DNA of 64,000 bases from Acrocarpospora corrugata. Lineage in GTDB: Bacteria > Actinomycetota > Actinomycetes > Streptosporangiales > Streptosporangiaceae. Each line of letters starts with the position of its first letter. Position 1 is the stretch's first letter. The position numbers and the translations under genes are program-made. Shown here piece after piece: positions 9,294 through 17,439 of the stretch. The DNA lies in assembly GCF_009687845.1 (NCBI RefSeq), contig NZ_BLAD01000049.1, forward strand, positions 1 to 64,000, in the 5' to 3' direction. Under the pieces are notes generated by a model. The model had not been told where the DNA came from and searched no databases. It saw only the letters and a program-made list of their open reading frames with translations.

Positions 9294-11886
9294 CCACCCC
9301 CGTCAAAATCACCACAATGACCACCTGCCGCTCGGTCCCCTTCCGCCGCTCCGCATAACTGGTAGCAGAAGCCTCCCGCCTCCGCCCCGGTACGGCACCC
9401 GCCTGCCCGGCCCTCACGAAATACGGCAAGCCAATCCGCCCCGAACCCACGGCCGCCCCGAACCGACTCCCCCTCCCGGGAACCGAGCTTCCTCCCCCCG
9501 AATCCCCCAAGCTCGACCGCTGCGAACCAGCGGCGGCCGGCCCCGCGGCCTGGGGGTCAGCGCGGGTCGAACCCGCGGGAGCCGAACCCGCGGGAGCCGA
9601 ACCCGCGGGAGCCGGATTCGCAGACGGGTCCGCAGGCGTCGGATCCGCGGATTCCGGATCTCGCGGATTGTCCACGCTCGGCTTGGCAGAGCCCGGCGCC
9701 CGCCGACCCCCAGCCCCGGCAACAGCCGGCCTGTCCACGCCCGGCCGCTCAGCCTTTGGCTCTCCGCCTACAGGTCCACCCCCGCGAGGCTGCCTACCAG
9801 GCTGTGCCCCATTGGGCCGCGAGTCCTCATCACGGGGCCGCTCGCCAGGCTGCGTCCCGCTGGGTCGCGAGCCTTCATCGCGGGGTTGCTCATCAGGCTG
9901 GGTTTCGTTGGGTCGCGAGTTCTCATCGCGGGGTTGCTCGCCAGGCCGTGATCCGCTGGGCTGCGAGTCCTCATCACCAGGTCGCTCATCAGACTGTGTC
10001 CCATTAGGCCGCGAGCCTTCATCACGCGGTTGGGATCCTTCAACCCGCCCACCACCAGATTCATCCCCTCCCAGTTGGACTCCTCCCGGTTGGATTCCGC
10101 TGGGCTGCGGATGCCGGGGTCGGGGGTCGCCTGGTGGAGTGCCTTCTGGCTGTGCATCGCCCGGTCGTGCCTCGCTCGGCGAGTCGTCTCCAGGCTGCGG
10201 AATCCCGGGTTGGGGCTCTGCCGGTTGGATTCCAGTGGGCTGCGGACTTCTGGGTTGGGCGTCGCCTGGTGGAGTGCCTTCTGGTTGCGTATCGCCCGGT
10301 CGTGCTTCGCTCAGCGGGCCGTCGCCAGGCTGCGGAAGCCCAGGTTGTGGGGTGCCTGGTGGAGTGCCTTCGGGTTGTGCGCTGCCCGGTCGCGTTCCGT
10401 TCGGCAGGGTGTCTTCTGGCCGGGTTCCAAACGGCTGCTGACTTGCTGGCTGCGTGGCACTGGGCTCCGGAGTGCTGGGCTCGTTCTCGCTCGGTCGTGA
10501 GCTATTGGGCGGGGCGCCCGTGGGTTGTGCGGCAGCGGATTGATCGCTGGTCGGCTGCGGGCCACCCGAGAAGGGGTCGCTCGGCTGTGTGAAGGTCGGG
10601 GGCTGGCCTTGCGGAGATGTCCTTTCCGCCTGCGGAGCGGCTGGCTGTTGGGGAGCGAAGAGCTGAGTCTCGGTTTGCGGTGTTTGTGAGGACGGCCGTG
10701 GTTGGAGCTCGGGTTGCGGCGATCCCGCAGGGCGAGGTGTCAGCGCTTGAGGCGGCTTCGGGCTCGCTTCCGGGCCGGGCTTCAGAGGGCCGGCGCTCAC
10801 GATGGTCGGCGCTGGGTCCGGCTTGGGCGGAATCTCGGCCGGCCGCGAAGGACCGGAAGCCGAGGGCACGGGCGACAAGGGCGCGAGCGCAGGAAGAGAC
10901 GGCGAGATCGGCGACGGCGGCGCAAGCGGTGAGCCGGTCGACGATGACGGCGGAATCGGCCCTGGCAAGGGACGTGGGAAATCCGGAAGAGACCGCGATG
11001 GCGATGGCGATGGGAGGAAGGGCGAAGGCGCTGGTCCGGTGGGGAGGGATGTGGAAGGGGAGGAGGTCGGTGGAGTGAGTGTGGGTGCGGTGGGTGATGG
11101 CAGTGGAACCGGGCCGAGTGATGGGAGCTCGGATACCTGACGTGGCGGTGACGGGGGGAATGCCGGTGGGGACGGGAGAGGGGGCAATGGCAGGGGTGGT
11201 CGCGGCGACTGGATTGGGGTCGAGTTGGGGGATGCCTGGAGAGTCAGAGGAGTCGAGAGCGAGGGGGCGGGCGGGAGCGGAGTCGCAGGCGGAACTGGTG
11301 GCGATGGGGACGGAGTCGCAGCCGTGGAAAGGGTCGTGGATGGAGTCGTGCACGAGGTTGTGGACGGAGTTGGCACTGGGGGTGGCGATAGGAGCAGAGA
11401 CGCTGGGATCGGCTGTGATCGTGGAGGCGTGGTTTCGTCGGCCACCTCGTCGTTGGCTGCGATCTCGCCTTGGGTGCAGGGGGTCAGGGTGCAGGGGGTC
11501 ATAGGTGGGGCTATGGCGAGGAATGGGCGGATTGTGATCGGTTGGTGAGGGGTGGTGGGTTTCAGGCAGGGCTTGATCGTGAGGGTGTGGGTGTTGGTGG
11601 AGGGTTCGGGGCGGTGGTCGCAGAGGAGTGGGGTGAGGAGGGTGGCGAGGTTGGTGAGTGGTTGGGCGCAGGTGGGTGCGATGTGAAGGAACGGGGTGAT
11701 GTGGAGGAAGGGGGTGATGGGGTTTGGGCGGTGGGTTGTTTGGGGGGTGCAGGAGGAGCGGTCGGGGGGATTTTCAGTGGGTGGGGATAGGGGTGAATTC
11801 GCCAGGGCGGGGGTGGTTGTGGGGGTGGTTAGGAGGGTGGCGGCTAGGTACGCGGCGCCTTTGGTGATCTTGCCCGACGCTTTCAC
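9250..11886 (-). CDS. Long proline-rich, repeat-containing secreted protein with C-terminal membrane anchor
   Basis: An 878-aa protein with an N-terminal signal sequence (KGAAYLAATLLTTPTTTPALA). A Cys-containing segment occupies about 30-145 (six or more cysteines), followed by more than 600 residues of low-complexity Pro/Ser/Thr and then Pro/Gly/Gln/Arg/Asp sequence. Degenerate repeats include QPEGTPPGDAQP and RPRDEDSRPNGAQPGR units, and later APAGS. Close to the end is a transmembrane helix (VVIVVILTGVVTVAVGAVV) with a basic RMRGR tail, so it probably spans the wall and is anchored from the C terminus. No enzymatic domain is recognised. It resembles mucin-like stalk proteins; a spore-coat or adhesin role is speculative. 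Confidence 0.7.
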   Translation of the reverse strand: MKASGKITKGAAYLAATLLTTPTTTPALANSPLSPPTENPPDRSSCTPQTTHRPNPITPFLHITPFLHIAPTCAQPLTNLATLLTPLLCDHRPEPSTNTHTLTIKPCLKPTTPHQPITIRPFLAIAPPMTPCTLTPCTQGEIAANDEVADETTPPRSQPIPASLLLSPPPVPTPSTTSCTTPSTTLSTAATPSPSPPVPPATPLPPAPSLSTPLTLQASPNSTPIQSPRPPLPLPPLPSPPAFPPSPPRQVSELPSLGPVPLPSPTAPTLTPPTSSPSTSLPTGPAPSPFLPSPSPSRSLPDFPRPLPGPIPPSSSTGSPLAPPSPISPSLPALAPLSPVPSASGPSRPAEIPPKPDPAPTIVSAGPLKPGPEASPKPPQALTPRPAGSPQPELQPRPSSQTPQTETQLFAPQQPAAPQAERTSPQGQPPTFTQPSDPFSGGPQPTSDQSAAAQPTGAPPNSSRPSENEPSTPEPSATQPASQQPFGTRPEDTLPNGTRPGSAQPEGTPPGTPQPGLPQPGDGPLSEARPGDTQPEGTPPGDAQPRSPQPTGIQPAEPQPGIPQPGDDSPSEARPGDAQPEGTPPGDPRPRHPQPSGIQPGGVQLGGDESGGGRVEGSQPRDEGSRPNGTQSDERPGDEDSQPSGSRPGEQPRDENSRPNETQPDEQPRDEGSRPSGTQPGERPRDEDSRPNGAQPGRQPRGGGPVGGEPKAERPGVDRPAVAGAGGRRAPGSAKPSVDNPRDPESADPTPADPSANPAPAGSAPAGSAPAGSTRADPQAAGPAAAGSQRSSLGDSGGGSSVPGRGSRFGAAVGSGRIGLPYFVRAGQAGAVPGRRREASATSYAERRKGTERQVVIVVILTGVVTVAVGAVVRMRGR
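9569..9613. repeat. Three perfect 15-nt tandem repeats
   Basis: The unit GAACCCGCGGGAGCC occurs three times in succession inside the proline-rich protein gene and encodes the repeated GSAPA pentapeptide on the minus strand. Such perfect copies suggest recent slippage and likely length variation between strains. Confidence 0.9.
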
Positions 11887-11990
11887 GTGTGCTGTTCTAG
11901 CACGTCAGAGGCCATATATCGGGGAATGGGAAAGGGTTGCGCGAGCCGTACCGGCCGGTTGGTATGGTGAGCTTGGCGAAAGGATGGGCT

Positions 11991-12944
11991 GTGGACCGTT
12001 GGGGTATCACGATTCCGTATTTCGGGCAGGGGCTTGATCGGGAGCTTGTCGGGGAGCTGCCTTCGCTGGGGTATACGGATGCGTGGTCGGCGGAGGTGAG
12101 TGGGAACGACGGGTTCACGCCGTTGGTGCTGGCGGCTGGGTGGGCGCCTGAGTTGCGGCTGGGGACCGCGATCGTGCCGGTGTCCACGCGGGGGCCGGGG
12201 CTGCTGGCGATGACGGCGGCCACGTTGGCCGATCTCGCGCCGGAGCGGTTCGTGCTGGGGATCGGGGCTTCTTCGCCGGTCATCGTCGAGCGGTGGAATG
12301 CGGGCGAGTTCAGCAAACCGTATGCGCGTACCAGGGACACGCTCAGGTTTCTGAGGGCTGCGCTGGCCGGTGAGAAGGTGACGGAGAAGTATGAGACGTT
12401 CGAGATCAAGGGGTTCAAGCTGGACCAGGCGCCCAGGGTCGCGCCCAAGATCGTGCTGGCTGCGCTGCGGCCGAGGATGTTGAGGCTTGCCGCCGCGGAG
12501 GCCGATGGGGCGATCACGAACTGGTTGTCGCCGGAGGATGTGCGGAAGGTGCGGGCGGAGATCGATGAGGGCACCGAGCTCATCGCCCGGCTGTTCGTGA
12601 TCGTCAGTGAGGACGCCGATCGGGTGCGGGCCCTGGCGAAGCGGATGCTCGCCGCGTATCTGACCGTTCCCGTCTACGCGGCGTTCCACGACTGGCTGGG
12701 CCGGGGCGACGTCCTGCGGCCGATGCACGAGGCGTGGGCCGCCAATGATCGTCAGGCGGCGGTCAAGGCCATCCCGGACGAGGTGGTCGACCAGCTGATC
12801 GTGCACGGCGACGCCGCCACCTGCCGGGCCAGGATCGCGGAGTATGTCGCCAATGGGCTCAACACCCCGGTGCTCGCTCCGATCCCCACCGGCGAGACGC
12901 CGATCGCTCAGATTGTCCGCGACCTCGCCCCGGAACGTGCCTGA
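11991..12944 (+). CDS. LLM-class F420-dependent oxidoreductase
   Basis: A 317-aa luciferase-like monooxygenase-fold protein. It shows an N-terminal RWGITIPYFGQ strand, WAPELRLGTAIVPVSTRGPGLLAMTAATLADLAPERFVLGIGASSPV (the family's F420/FMN-barrel region) and a C-terminal HGDAATCRARIAEYVANG segment found in F420-dependent members. Substrate unknown. The GTG at 11991 is preferred because AAAGGA lies 6 nt upstream; an in-frame GTG/ATG further upstream has no such site. It is transcribed divergently from the proline-rich gene. Confidence 0.88.
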   Translation: MDRWGITIPYFGQGLDRELVGELPSLGYTDAWSAEVSGNDGFTPLVLAAGWAPELRLGTAIVPVSTRGPGLLAMTAATLADLAPERFVLGIGASSPVIVERWNAGEFSKPYARTRDTLRFLRAALAGEKVTEKYETFEIKGFKLDQAPRVAPKIVLAALRPRMLRLAAAEADGAITNWLSPEDVRKVRAEIDEGTELIARLFVIVSEDADRVRALAKRMLAAYLTVPVYAAFHDWLGRGDVLRPMHEAWAANDRQAAVKAIPDEVVDQLIVHGDAATCRARIAEYVANGLNTPVLAPIPTGETPIAQIVRDLAPERA

Positions 12945-12954
12945 AGGATTGTTC

Positions 12955-12978
12955 GTTATCGGGGGGAAAGCTCGGGTA
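12955..12978 (+). promoter_or_regulatory. Candidate stress-sigma (SigB/SigF-type) promoter
   Basis: GTTA and GGGTA are separated by 15 nt, matching the GTTT-N14-16-GGGTA pattern of actinobacterial group 3 stress sigma factors. It lies about 30 nt before the YkvA-like gene. Confidence 0.4.
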
Positions 12979-13008
12979 AAGCACTCCTGAGCCCCTTGGA
13001 GGTCGGCG

Positions 13009-13365
13009 ATGGCGAAGGCTCGGCGAGCGGCACAGGTCTACCACGCGTACCAGGACATTTCCCAGCCGGGCAGTCCCGGTCTCATGGCCCGCATCCGGGC
13101 GATCCCGCGCATGATCGGCGGCGCCCTCCGCGGTAACTACCGCGGCCTGGGCAAGGGCAAGCTCAGCATGATGGGCCTCACCATCCTCTACATCGTCTCC
13201 CCCATCGACGCGATCCCCGAGTTCCTCCCCGCCATCGGCGTAGTCGACGACTTCGGCGTCTTCCTCTGGCTCGCCACGTCCCTCCTCGGCGAAAGCGGCC
13301 GCTACGTCACCTGGGAGCAGCAGCAACACCTGCCCACCACCCCGAACCCCGGCCTCAAGCCTTAG
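13009..13365 (+). CDS. YkvA-family (DUF1232) membrane protein
   Basis: A 118-aa protein with the DUF1232 core LTILYIVSPIDAIPEFLPAIGVVDDFGVFLWLATSLL (about 56-92), which forms a membrane-associated helical hairpin, preceded by a basic N-terminal region. Function of the family is unclear. The start ATG follows GGAGG at 6-7 nt. A possible stress-type promoter precedes it, suggesting induction with the general stress response. Confidence 0.85.
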   Translation: MAKARRAAQVYHAYQDISQPGSPGLMARIRAIPRMIGGALRGNYRGLGKGKLSMMGLTILYIVSPIDAIPEFLPAIGVVDDFGVFLWLATSLLGESGRYVTWEQQQHLPTTPNPGLKP

Positions 13366-13431
13366 AAACTTCTGGTGCGTGACTACGAACCTTCGCCGGG
13401 TCGAAGGGCTCCACGATCGCGGCGCTGATGT

Positions 13432-13555
13432 GCGAGGCCGATCGCGCTCGCAGGGGTTAGAGCTCCTCGCCCACTCACCCGAACAGGTGCAGTCAGGCCG
13501 GAGCGAGGCCGATCGCGCTCTTTCGGAGGTTAGAGCTCCTCACCCGAACAGGCGT
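13432..13555. repeat. Imperfect direct repeat resembling the amidohydrolase 3' end
   Basis: Two units begin at 13432 and 13503 (71-nt period), each starting GCGAGGCCGATCGCGCTC and continuing through GGTTAGAGCTCCTC and CACCCGAACAGG. The GTTAGAGCTC segment occurs a third time at 13581, where it is the stop region of the minus-strand amidohydrolase gene. The upstream copies look like partial duplications of that gene end. Confidence 0.75.
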
Positions 13556-13581
13556 GCGTCGGGGGCGAGAGCCTTCGTGGG

Positions 13582-14799
13582 TTAGAGCTCTTCCATGCGG
13601 AGCCAGGCTCGGGATGGGAGGGGGTGGCCGAAGAGGCGGGCGGCGTTGCCGTAGGCGACGCGGGCGAGGTCGGCGGGGGGGAGGTTGCCGAGGCGTTGGG
13701 CGACGGCGCGCTGGGTGTCGGGCCAGGAGGATTCGGAGCGGGGGTAGCCGCTTTCGAGGAGGACGTGTTCCATGCCGACGGCCATGCGGACGCCGCTGAG
13801 GGCGGTGTCGTCGAGGGAGCCGAAGAAGAAGTTGCGGCGCAGGACCTCGCTCGGCTTGAGGCCGCCTTCCCAGCTGGTTTCGCTGGCCACGGGGTGGTCG
13901 AGGGCGTAGTCGGCGCGTTCGGAGAGCATCGGCAGCCAGCTCACGCCGCCTTCGACGATCAGGATGCGCAGGGAGGGGAACCGGAGCGGGATCCCGGACC
14001 AGAGCCAGTCGGCGCAGGCGAACATCGCGCTGGCGGGGATCAGGGTGGTGATCGCCTCGATGGGGGTGTCCGTGGACGGGACAGGCGCCCAGGAGGAGCC
14101 GCCGGTGTGCAGGCAGACCACGGTGCCGGTCTCCTCGCAGGCGGCGAAGAACGGGTCCCAGTGGCCGCTGTGGATGGACGGCAGGCGCAGCCGGGTCGGG
14201 AATTCGGGGAACACCACGGCCTTGAAGCCGCGCGCCGCGTTGGACTTGATCTCGGAGGCGGCGATCTGCGGGTCGGGTAACCAGGGGAGTTGCAGCGCGA
14301 TGATCCGCTCGGGGTAGCTGCCGGCCCACACGTCCACATGCCAGTCGTTCCACGCCTTGACCAGAGCGAGCCCGAGGTCCTGGTCGCGGGTCCTGGCGAA
14401 GGCCATGCCCGCCTGCCCGGCCAGCATGCCGGGGAAGTTGACGGCCGCCCAGATCCCGGCACGATCCATATCCTGGACTCGCTCGTCGATGTCGTAACAT
14501 CCGGGGCGCATGTCATCGAACCGGACCGGCTCCAGTGTCCACTGCTCTTTGGGCAGGCCGGCCCCGACGTCCAACCCGGCGCACGGGTACGTGGCGCCGC
14601 CGTAGCGCCACACCTGATGCCCGGAGTCGGTGTCCACGACCCGGGGCGCCAAGTCCTCGAACTTGGCCGGAAGACGATCTTCGAACAGGTCCGGCGGCTC
14701 GATCACATGATCGTCGGCAGAGATGATCACATAGTCCCGCCGCCTCGGCTCTGGATCGGGAAGCAGCGGCGTGTTCACAGGAGTCAACGGTAGAGGCAA
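13582..14799 (-). CDS. Amidohydrolase-family (amidohydrolase_2) metal-dependent hydrolase
   Basis: A 405-aa TIM-barrel hydrolase of the family typified by aminocarboxymuconate-semialdehyde decarboxylase. Metal and active-site signatures include IISADDHVIEPPDLFEDRLP near the N terminus, PIHSGHWDPFFAACEETG, VCLHTGGSSW with the conserved His, and FFGSLDD ... GMEHVLLESGYP near the end. Members act as decarboxylases or hydrolases on cyclic or aromatic acids; the substrate here is unknown. The start is uncertain: TTG at 14799 gives the longest form and GTG at 14778 is an alternative; neither has a clear ribosome site. The stop TAA is duplicated nearby in a direct repeat. Confidence 0.82.
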   Translation of the reverse strand: MPLPLTPVNTPLLPDPEPRRRDYVIISADDHVIEPPDLFEDRLPAKFEDLAPRVVDTDSGHQVWRYGGATYPCAGLDVGAGLPKEQWTLEPVRFDDMRPGCYDIDERVQDMDRAGIWAAVNFPGMLAGQAGMAFARTRDQDLGLALVKAWNDWHVDVWAGSYPERIIALQLPWLPDPQIAASEIKSNAARGFKAVVFPEFPTRLRLPSIHSGHWDPFFAACEETGTVVCLHTGGSSWAPVPSTDTPIEAITTLIPASAMFACADWLWSGIPLRFPSLRILIVEGGVSWLPMLSERADYALDHPVASETSWEGGLKPSEVLRRNFFFGSLDDTALSGVRMAVGMEHVLLESGYPRSESSWPDTQRAVAQRLGNLPPADLARVAYGNAARLFGHPLPSRAWLRMEEL

Positions 14800-14936
14800 G
14801 GAATAACACCAAACAAGCTGCGAGGTCTCCGGTTGGTATCCGTTCGTTCACCCGGGGCGTCTGAGGTCTTTCGTCCAGATCGGGCGCTTAGTTCAACCTT
14901 ACGGGCGATCGCCCGAGCAGGCGGAGAAATGCGGGT

Positions 14937-15743
14937 TCAGTGCGACACGGATTGCATGGTTTTCTGCGCAGATTCCGACGCGGCCCGAAGATCACGAGCC
15001 TCCCGGCGGATCAGTAGCAGCCAGCCGCCGATCGCGATTCCGATGAACATCCACCACTGGACGCCGTAGGCGAGGTTCAGTCCGCCGCCGCTTCCGGGGT
15101 CGGGATCCGGCACCGGCTCCGGCGCGATGGCCGCCGCGGGCTGCTGCCCGCTGAGCTCCACGAACCCCCCATACAGCCGGTACGGCAGCCCCGCCCCCAG
15201 CACGGCGTCATCAACCAGCAGAATCTGCCCGGTCGGCAGCCCGGCGCGATTCGGGATCCCGGACGTCTCCTCGGTCTCCGCCGGCCGCAGCCGCCCGGTG
15301 ACGGTGACCTCGCCCGTCGGCGGCTTCGGCACGGAGGGCGTGCCGTCCGCGTCCGTCCCCGCCGGAACCCAGCCGCGATTCACCAGCACCGCACCCGCGC
15401 TGGTCACCAGCGGCGTCACCACATAGAACCCGACCCGCTGATTCTGGGTACGCCGCCGTACCACCCACTCGTGCGCCGCGTCGTAACTCCCCCGAACCGT
15501 CACCGTCCGGAACTTGTCCCCCTCCGGCACGGCACCCCCGACCGTCGCCAGCTCCTCCAGCGGAACCGGCGCCGCGGCCAGATTCGTCGTCGTACGGTCG
15601 CTGGCCGTCGAACGCTCCTCGTACCGCCCGAACTGCCACCGCCCGAGAAAGATGAACGCGGGGATCACCAGCAGCACCACGACGTGCAGCGCCAGCCAGC
15701 GAGGGGTCAGCAGAAACCGGTACACGCCTCCAAGAGTAGGCAC
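14937..15743 (-). CDS. SURF1-family cytochrome oxidase biogenesis protein
   Basis: A 268-aa protein with two transmembrane helices at the ends (about 14-33 and 230-248) and a large extracytoplasmic domain between. It has the SURF1 signatures LGRWQFGRYEER near the first helix, GFYVVTPLVTSAGAVLVNRGWVP in the middle, and NLAYGVQWWMFIGIAIGGWLLLIRRE at the end. SURF1 proteins help insert heme a into the aa3 oxidase. The gene appears monocistronic. The GTG at 15743 was chosen; another GTG six codons in is too near its GGAGG. Confidence 0.92.
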   Translation of the reverse strand: MPTLGGVYRFLLTPRWLALHVVVLLVIPAFIFLGRWQFGRYEERSTASDRTTTNLAAAPVPLEELATVGGAVPEGDKFRTVTVRGSYDAAHEWVVRRRTQNQRVGFYVVTPLVTSAGAVLVNRGWVPAGTDADGTPSVPKPPTGEVTVTGRLRPAETEETSGIPNRAGLPTGQILLVDDAVLGAGLPYRLYGGFVELSGQQPAAAIAPEPVPDPDPGSGGGLNLAYGVQWWMFIGIAIGGWLLLIRREARDLRAASESAQKTMQSVSH

Positions 15744-15759
15744 CCACCCGACTGCCCTG

Positions 15760-16263
15760 TCAGCCGACTGCGGCGCGTCTCCTGAACCGTGCTCCCGGAC
15801 CCGGTCGCGGGGTGACGTCGCGGGGTGTGGCGACGTCGTGGCCGTCGGCGCAGCGCAGGTGTTGTTCGATCAGGGCGCCGCAGCCTCGGTGGGTGAGCAG
15901 GACCGGGGGGCCTTCGGGGTCGCAGACGTACCGATCGCCCCAGTGCATCAGGGAGACCAGGATCGGGTAGAGGGCGACGCCCTTCTGGGTCAGGCGGTAT
16001 TCGTCGCGCTGGCGCTGGCCTGGTTCCTGGTAGGGGACCTTGCGCAGGAGGTCCTCCTCCACCAGGCGGGTGAGGCGGGCGCTGAGGACCTGCCGGGGGG
16101 CGCCGGTGTTGGCCTGGAGGTCGGCGAAGCGCCGTACTCCGTTGAATGCTTCGCGGAGGACGAGGAACGTCCATTTCTCGCCCAACACGGCAAGGGTCCG
16201 TTCGATCGAACAGTTGTCTAGCCGGTACGCGCTCCGATCGGTCACGCCTTCCATGCTCCGCAT
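15760..16263 (-). CDS. HxlR-family winged-helix transcriptional regulator
   Basis: A 167-aa HxlR-type regulator. The hallmark CSIERTLAVLGEKWTFLVLREAFNGVRRFADLQ is followed by the recognition region APRQVLSARLTRLVEEDLL and the wing-terminal DEYRLTQKGVALYPIL. The C-terminal extension carries two Cys (RGCGALIEQHLRC). HxlR proteins respond to aldehydes, quinones or redox stress. It is divergent from the GNAT gene across about 70 bp. Several starts are possible: 16263 has GGGAGG 11 nt upstream, while 16272 is only 2 nt from it. Confidence 0.88.
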   Translation of the reverse strand: MRSMEGVTDRSAYRLDNCSIERTLAVLGEKWTFLVLREAFNGVRRFADLQANTGAPRQVLSARLTRLVEEDLLRKVPYQEPGQRQRDEYRLTQKGVALYPILVSLMHWGDRYVCDPEGPPVLLTHRGCGALIEQHLRCADGHDVATPRDVTPRPGPGARFRRRAAVG

Positions 16264-16333
16264 CGTAACCATTACCTCCCACGTCATCTGAGTCTACTTG
16301 ACAGACCTAGCTGGGCCAAAGGAGGCTGAGTCC

Positions 16334-16831
16334 ATGCAGAGAACTCAGGTCGAGATCCGTCCGACGCGGCCGGATGACGAGGAGCGGGTGCGGGCCTTCC
16401 TGCTGGGGCTGTCGCTGCACACCCAGACGCACCGGTTTTTCGCGGGGCTGACCAGGCCGAGCGCGAGCATGTTGCGGGCGTTACTGGCCCGGGACGAGCG
16501 GCGGGACGCGCTCGTGGCGGTGTCGGAGGGGCGGGTGGTCGGGCATGCGATGGCCTGCCGGGACGGGCTGGACGTCGAGATCGCCGTGGTGGTGACCGAC
16601 GAGTGGCAGAACGTCGGGGTGGGGTCCCGGCTGGTGCGTACGCTGCTGCGGCGGGTGACGGGGGCCGAGTGGGTCTCGATGGACGTGCTGGGGGAGAACC
16701 GGAGGGTGCTCGCCATGATCCGGAGAGCGTGGCCGGATGCCGTCATGACCGTCGAATCCGGGTCAGTTCAGGTCAGAGCGGAACTCACATTTGCAGAACA
16801 AGGTTCTGTTGCGTCACCATTGAGGGTGTGA
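16334..16831 (+). CDS. GNAT-family N-acetyltransferase
   Basis: A 165-aa acetyltransferase. It has the start strand VEIRPTRPDDEERVRAFL, the central VVGHAMACRDGLDVEIAVVVTDEWQNVGVGSRLVRTLLRR (motif A with V-x-x-x-x-V-G-S for acetyl-CoA), and a C-terminal motif. It probably acetylates a small amine or a protein; substrate unknown. The ATG at 16334 has a very strong AAAGGAGG 8 nt upstream, preferred over the TTG at 16298. The stop overlaps the start of the following TetR gene by 4 nt (GTGA), so the two are coupled. Confidence 0.85.
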   Translation: MQRTQVEIRPTRPDDEERVRAFLLGLSLHTQTHRFFAGLTRPSASMLRALLARDERRDALVAVSEGRVVGHAMACRDGLDVEIAVVVTDEWQNVGVGSRLVRTLLRRVTGAEWVSMDVLGENRRVLAMIRRAWPDAVMTVESGSVQVRAELTFAEQGSVASPLRV

Positions 16832-17415
16832 AGAGCGCGAAGAATGGTCGTGACGGCCGGACCCGGATCATCGAGGGCGCTTTGCGCCGGTTCAGCCAGG
16901 ACGGCGTCTCCGCGAGCACGCTGGCCAGCCTCCGGGAGGAAAGCGGCGTCAGCGTAGGTAGTTTCTATCATCATTTTGCCAGCAAGGAACATGTCTTTGG
17001 GGTGCTGTACTCCGAGACACTGGCGATGTACCAGGAAGCGTTCATCGCCGAACTGACCAGGCATGACGATGCGCGGGCCGGGATCGAGGGGATCGTCGCG
17101 CTGCACATGGCGTGGTGCGGGGAGCATCCGGAGCGGGCTCGGCTGCTGATCAGTGAGCGGCCGCCGCGGCGGGAGGAGCCGGGCGGGGCCGAGGTGGCCG
17201 AGTCGCGGCGGACCTTCTTCCGGCAGGTGTCGGATTGGTGGCGGCCGCACATGAAGGCGGGGTTGCTCAAACCGGTGCATCCGACGATGTGTTACGTGTT
17301 GTGGCTGGGGCCGGCGCAGGAGATGTGCCGGCTCTGGTTCGCGGGTGCGCATCAGCCGACCGACGAAGAGATCAAGGAGCTGGGCGAGGCCGCCTGGGCC
17401 GGTCTGCGGATGTGA
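16828..17415 (+). CDS. TetR/AcrR-family transcriptional regulator
   Basis: A 195-aa regulator with N-terminal HTH at about 10-55 (RTRIIEGALRRFSQDGVSASTLASL ... VGSFYHHFASKEHVFGVLYSE). The C-terminal ligand domain is helical and ends EMCRLWFAGAHQPTDEEIKELGEAAW. Translation is coupled to the GNAT gene by a GTGA overlap. It may autoregulate the pair. A plain TetR member with unknown ligand. Confidence 0.88.
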   Translation: MKSAKNGRDGRTRIIEGALRRFSQDGVSASTLASLREESGVSVGSFYHHFASKEHVFGVLYSETLAMYQEAFIAELTRHDDARAGIEGIVALHMAWCGEHPERARLLISERPPRREEPGGAEVAESRRTFFRQVSDWWRPHMKAGLLKPVHPTMCYVLWLGPAQEMCRLWFAGAHQPTDEEIKELGEAAWAGLRM

Positions 17416-17439
17416 TCGGGGCCGCTAGATTTGCTTTCC

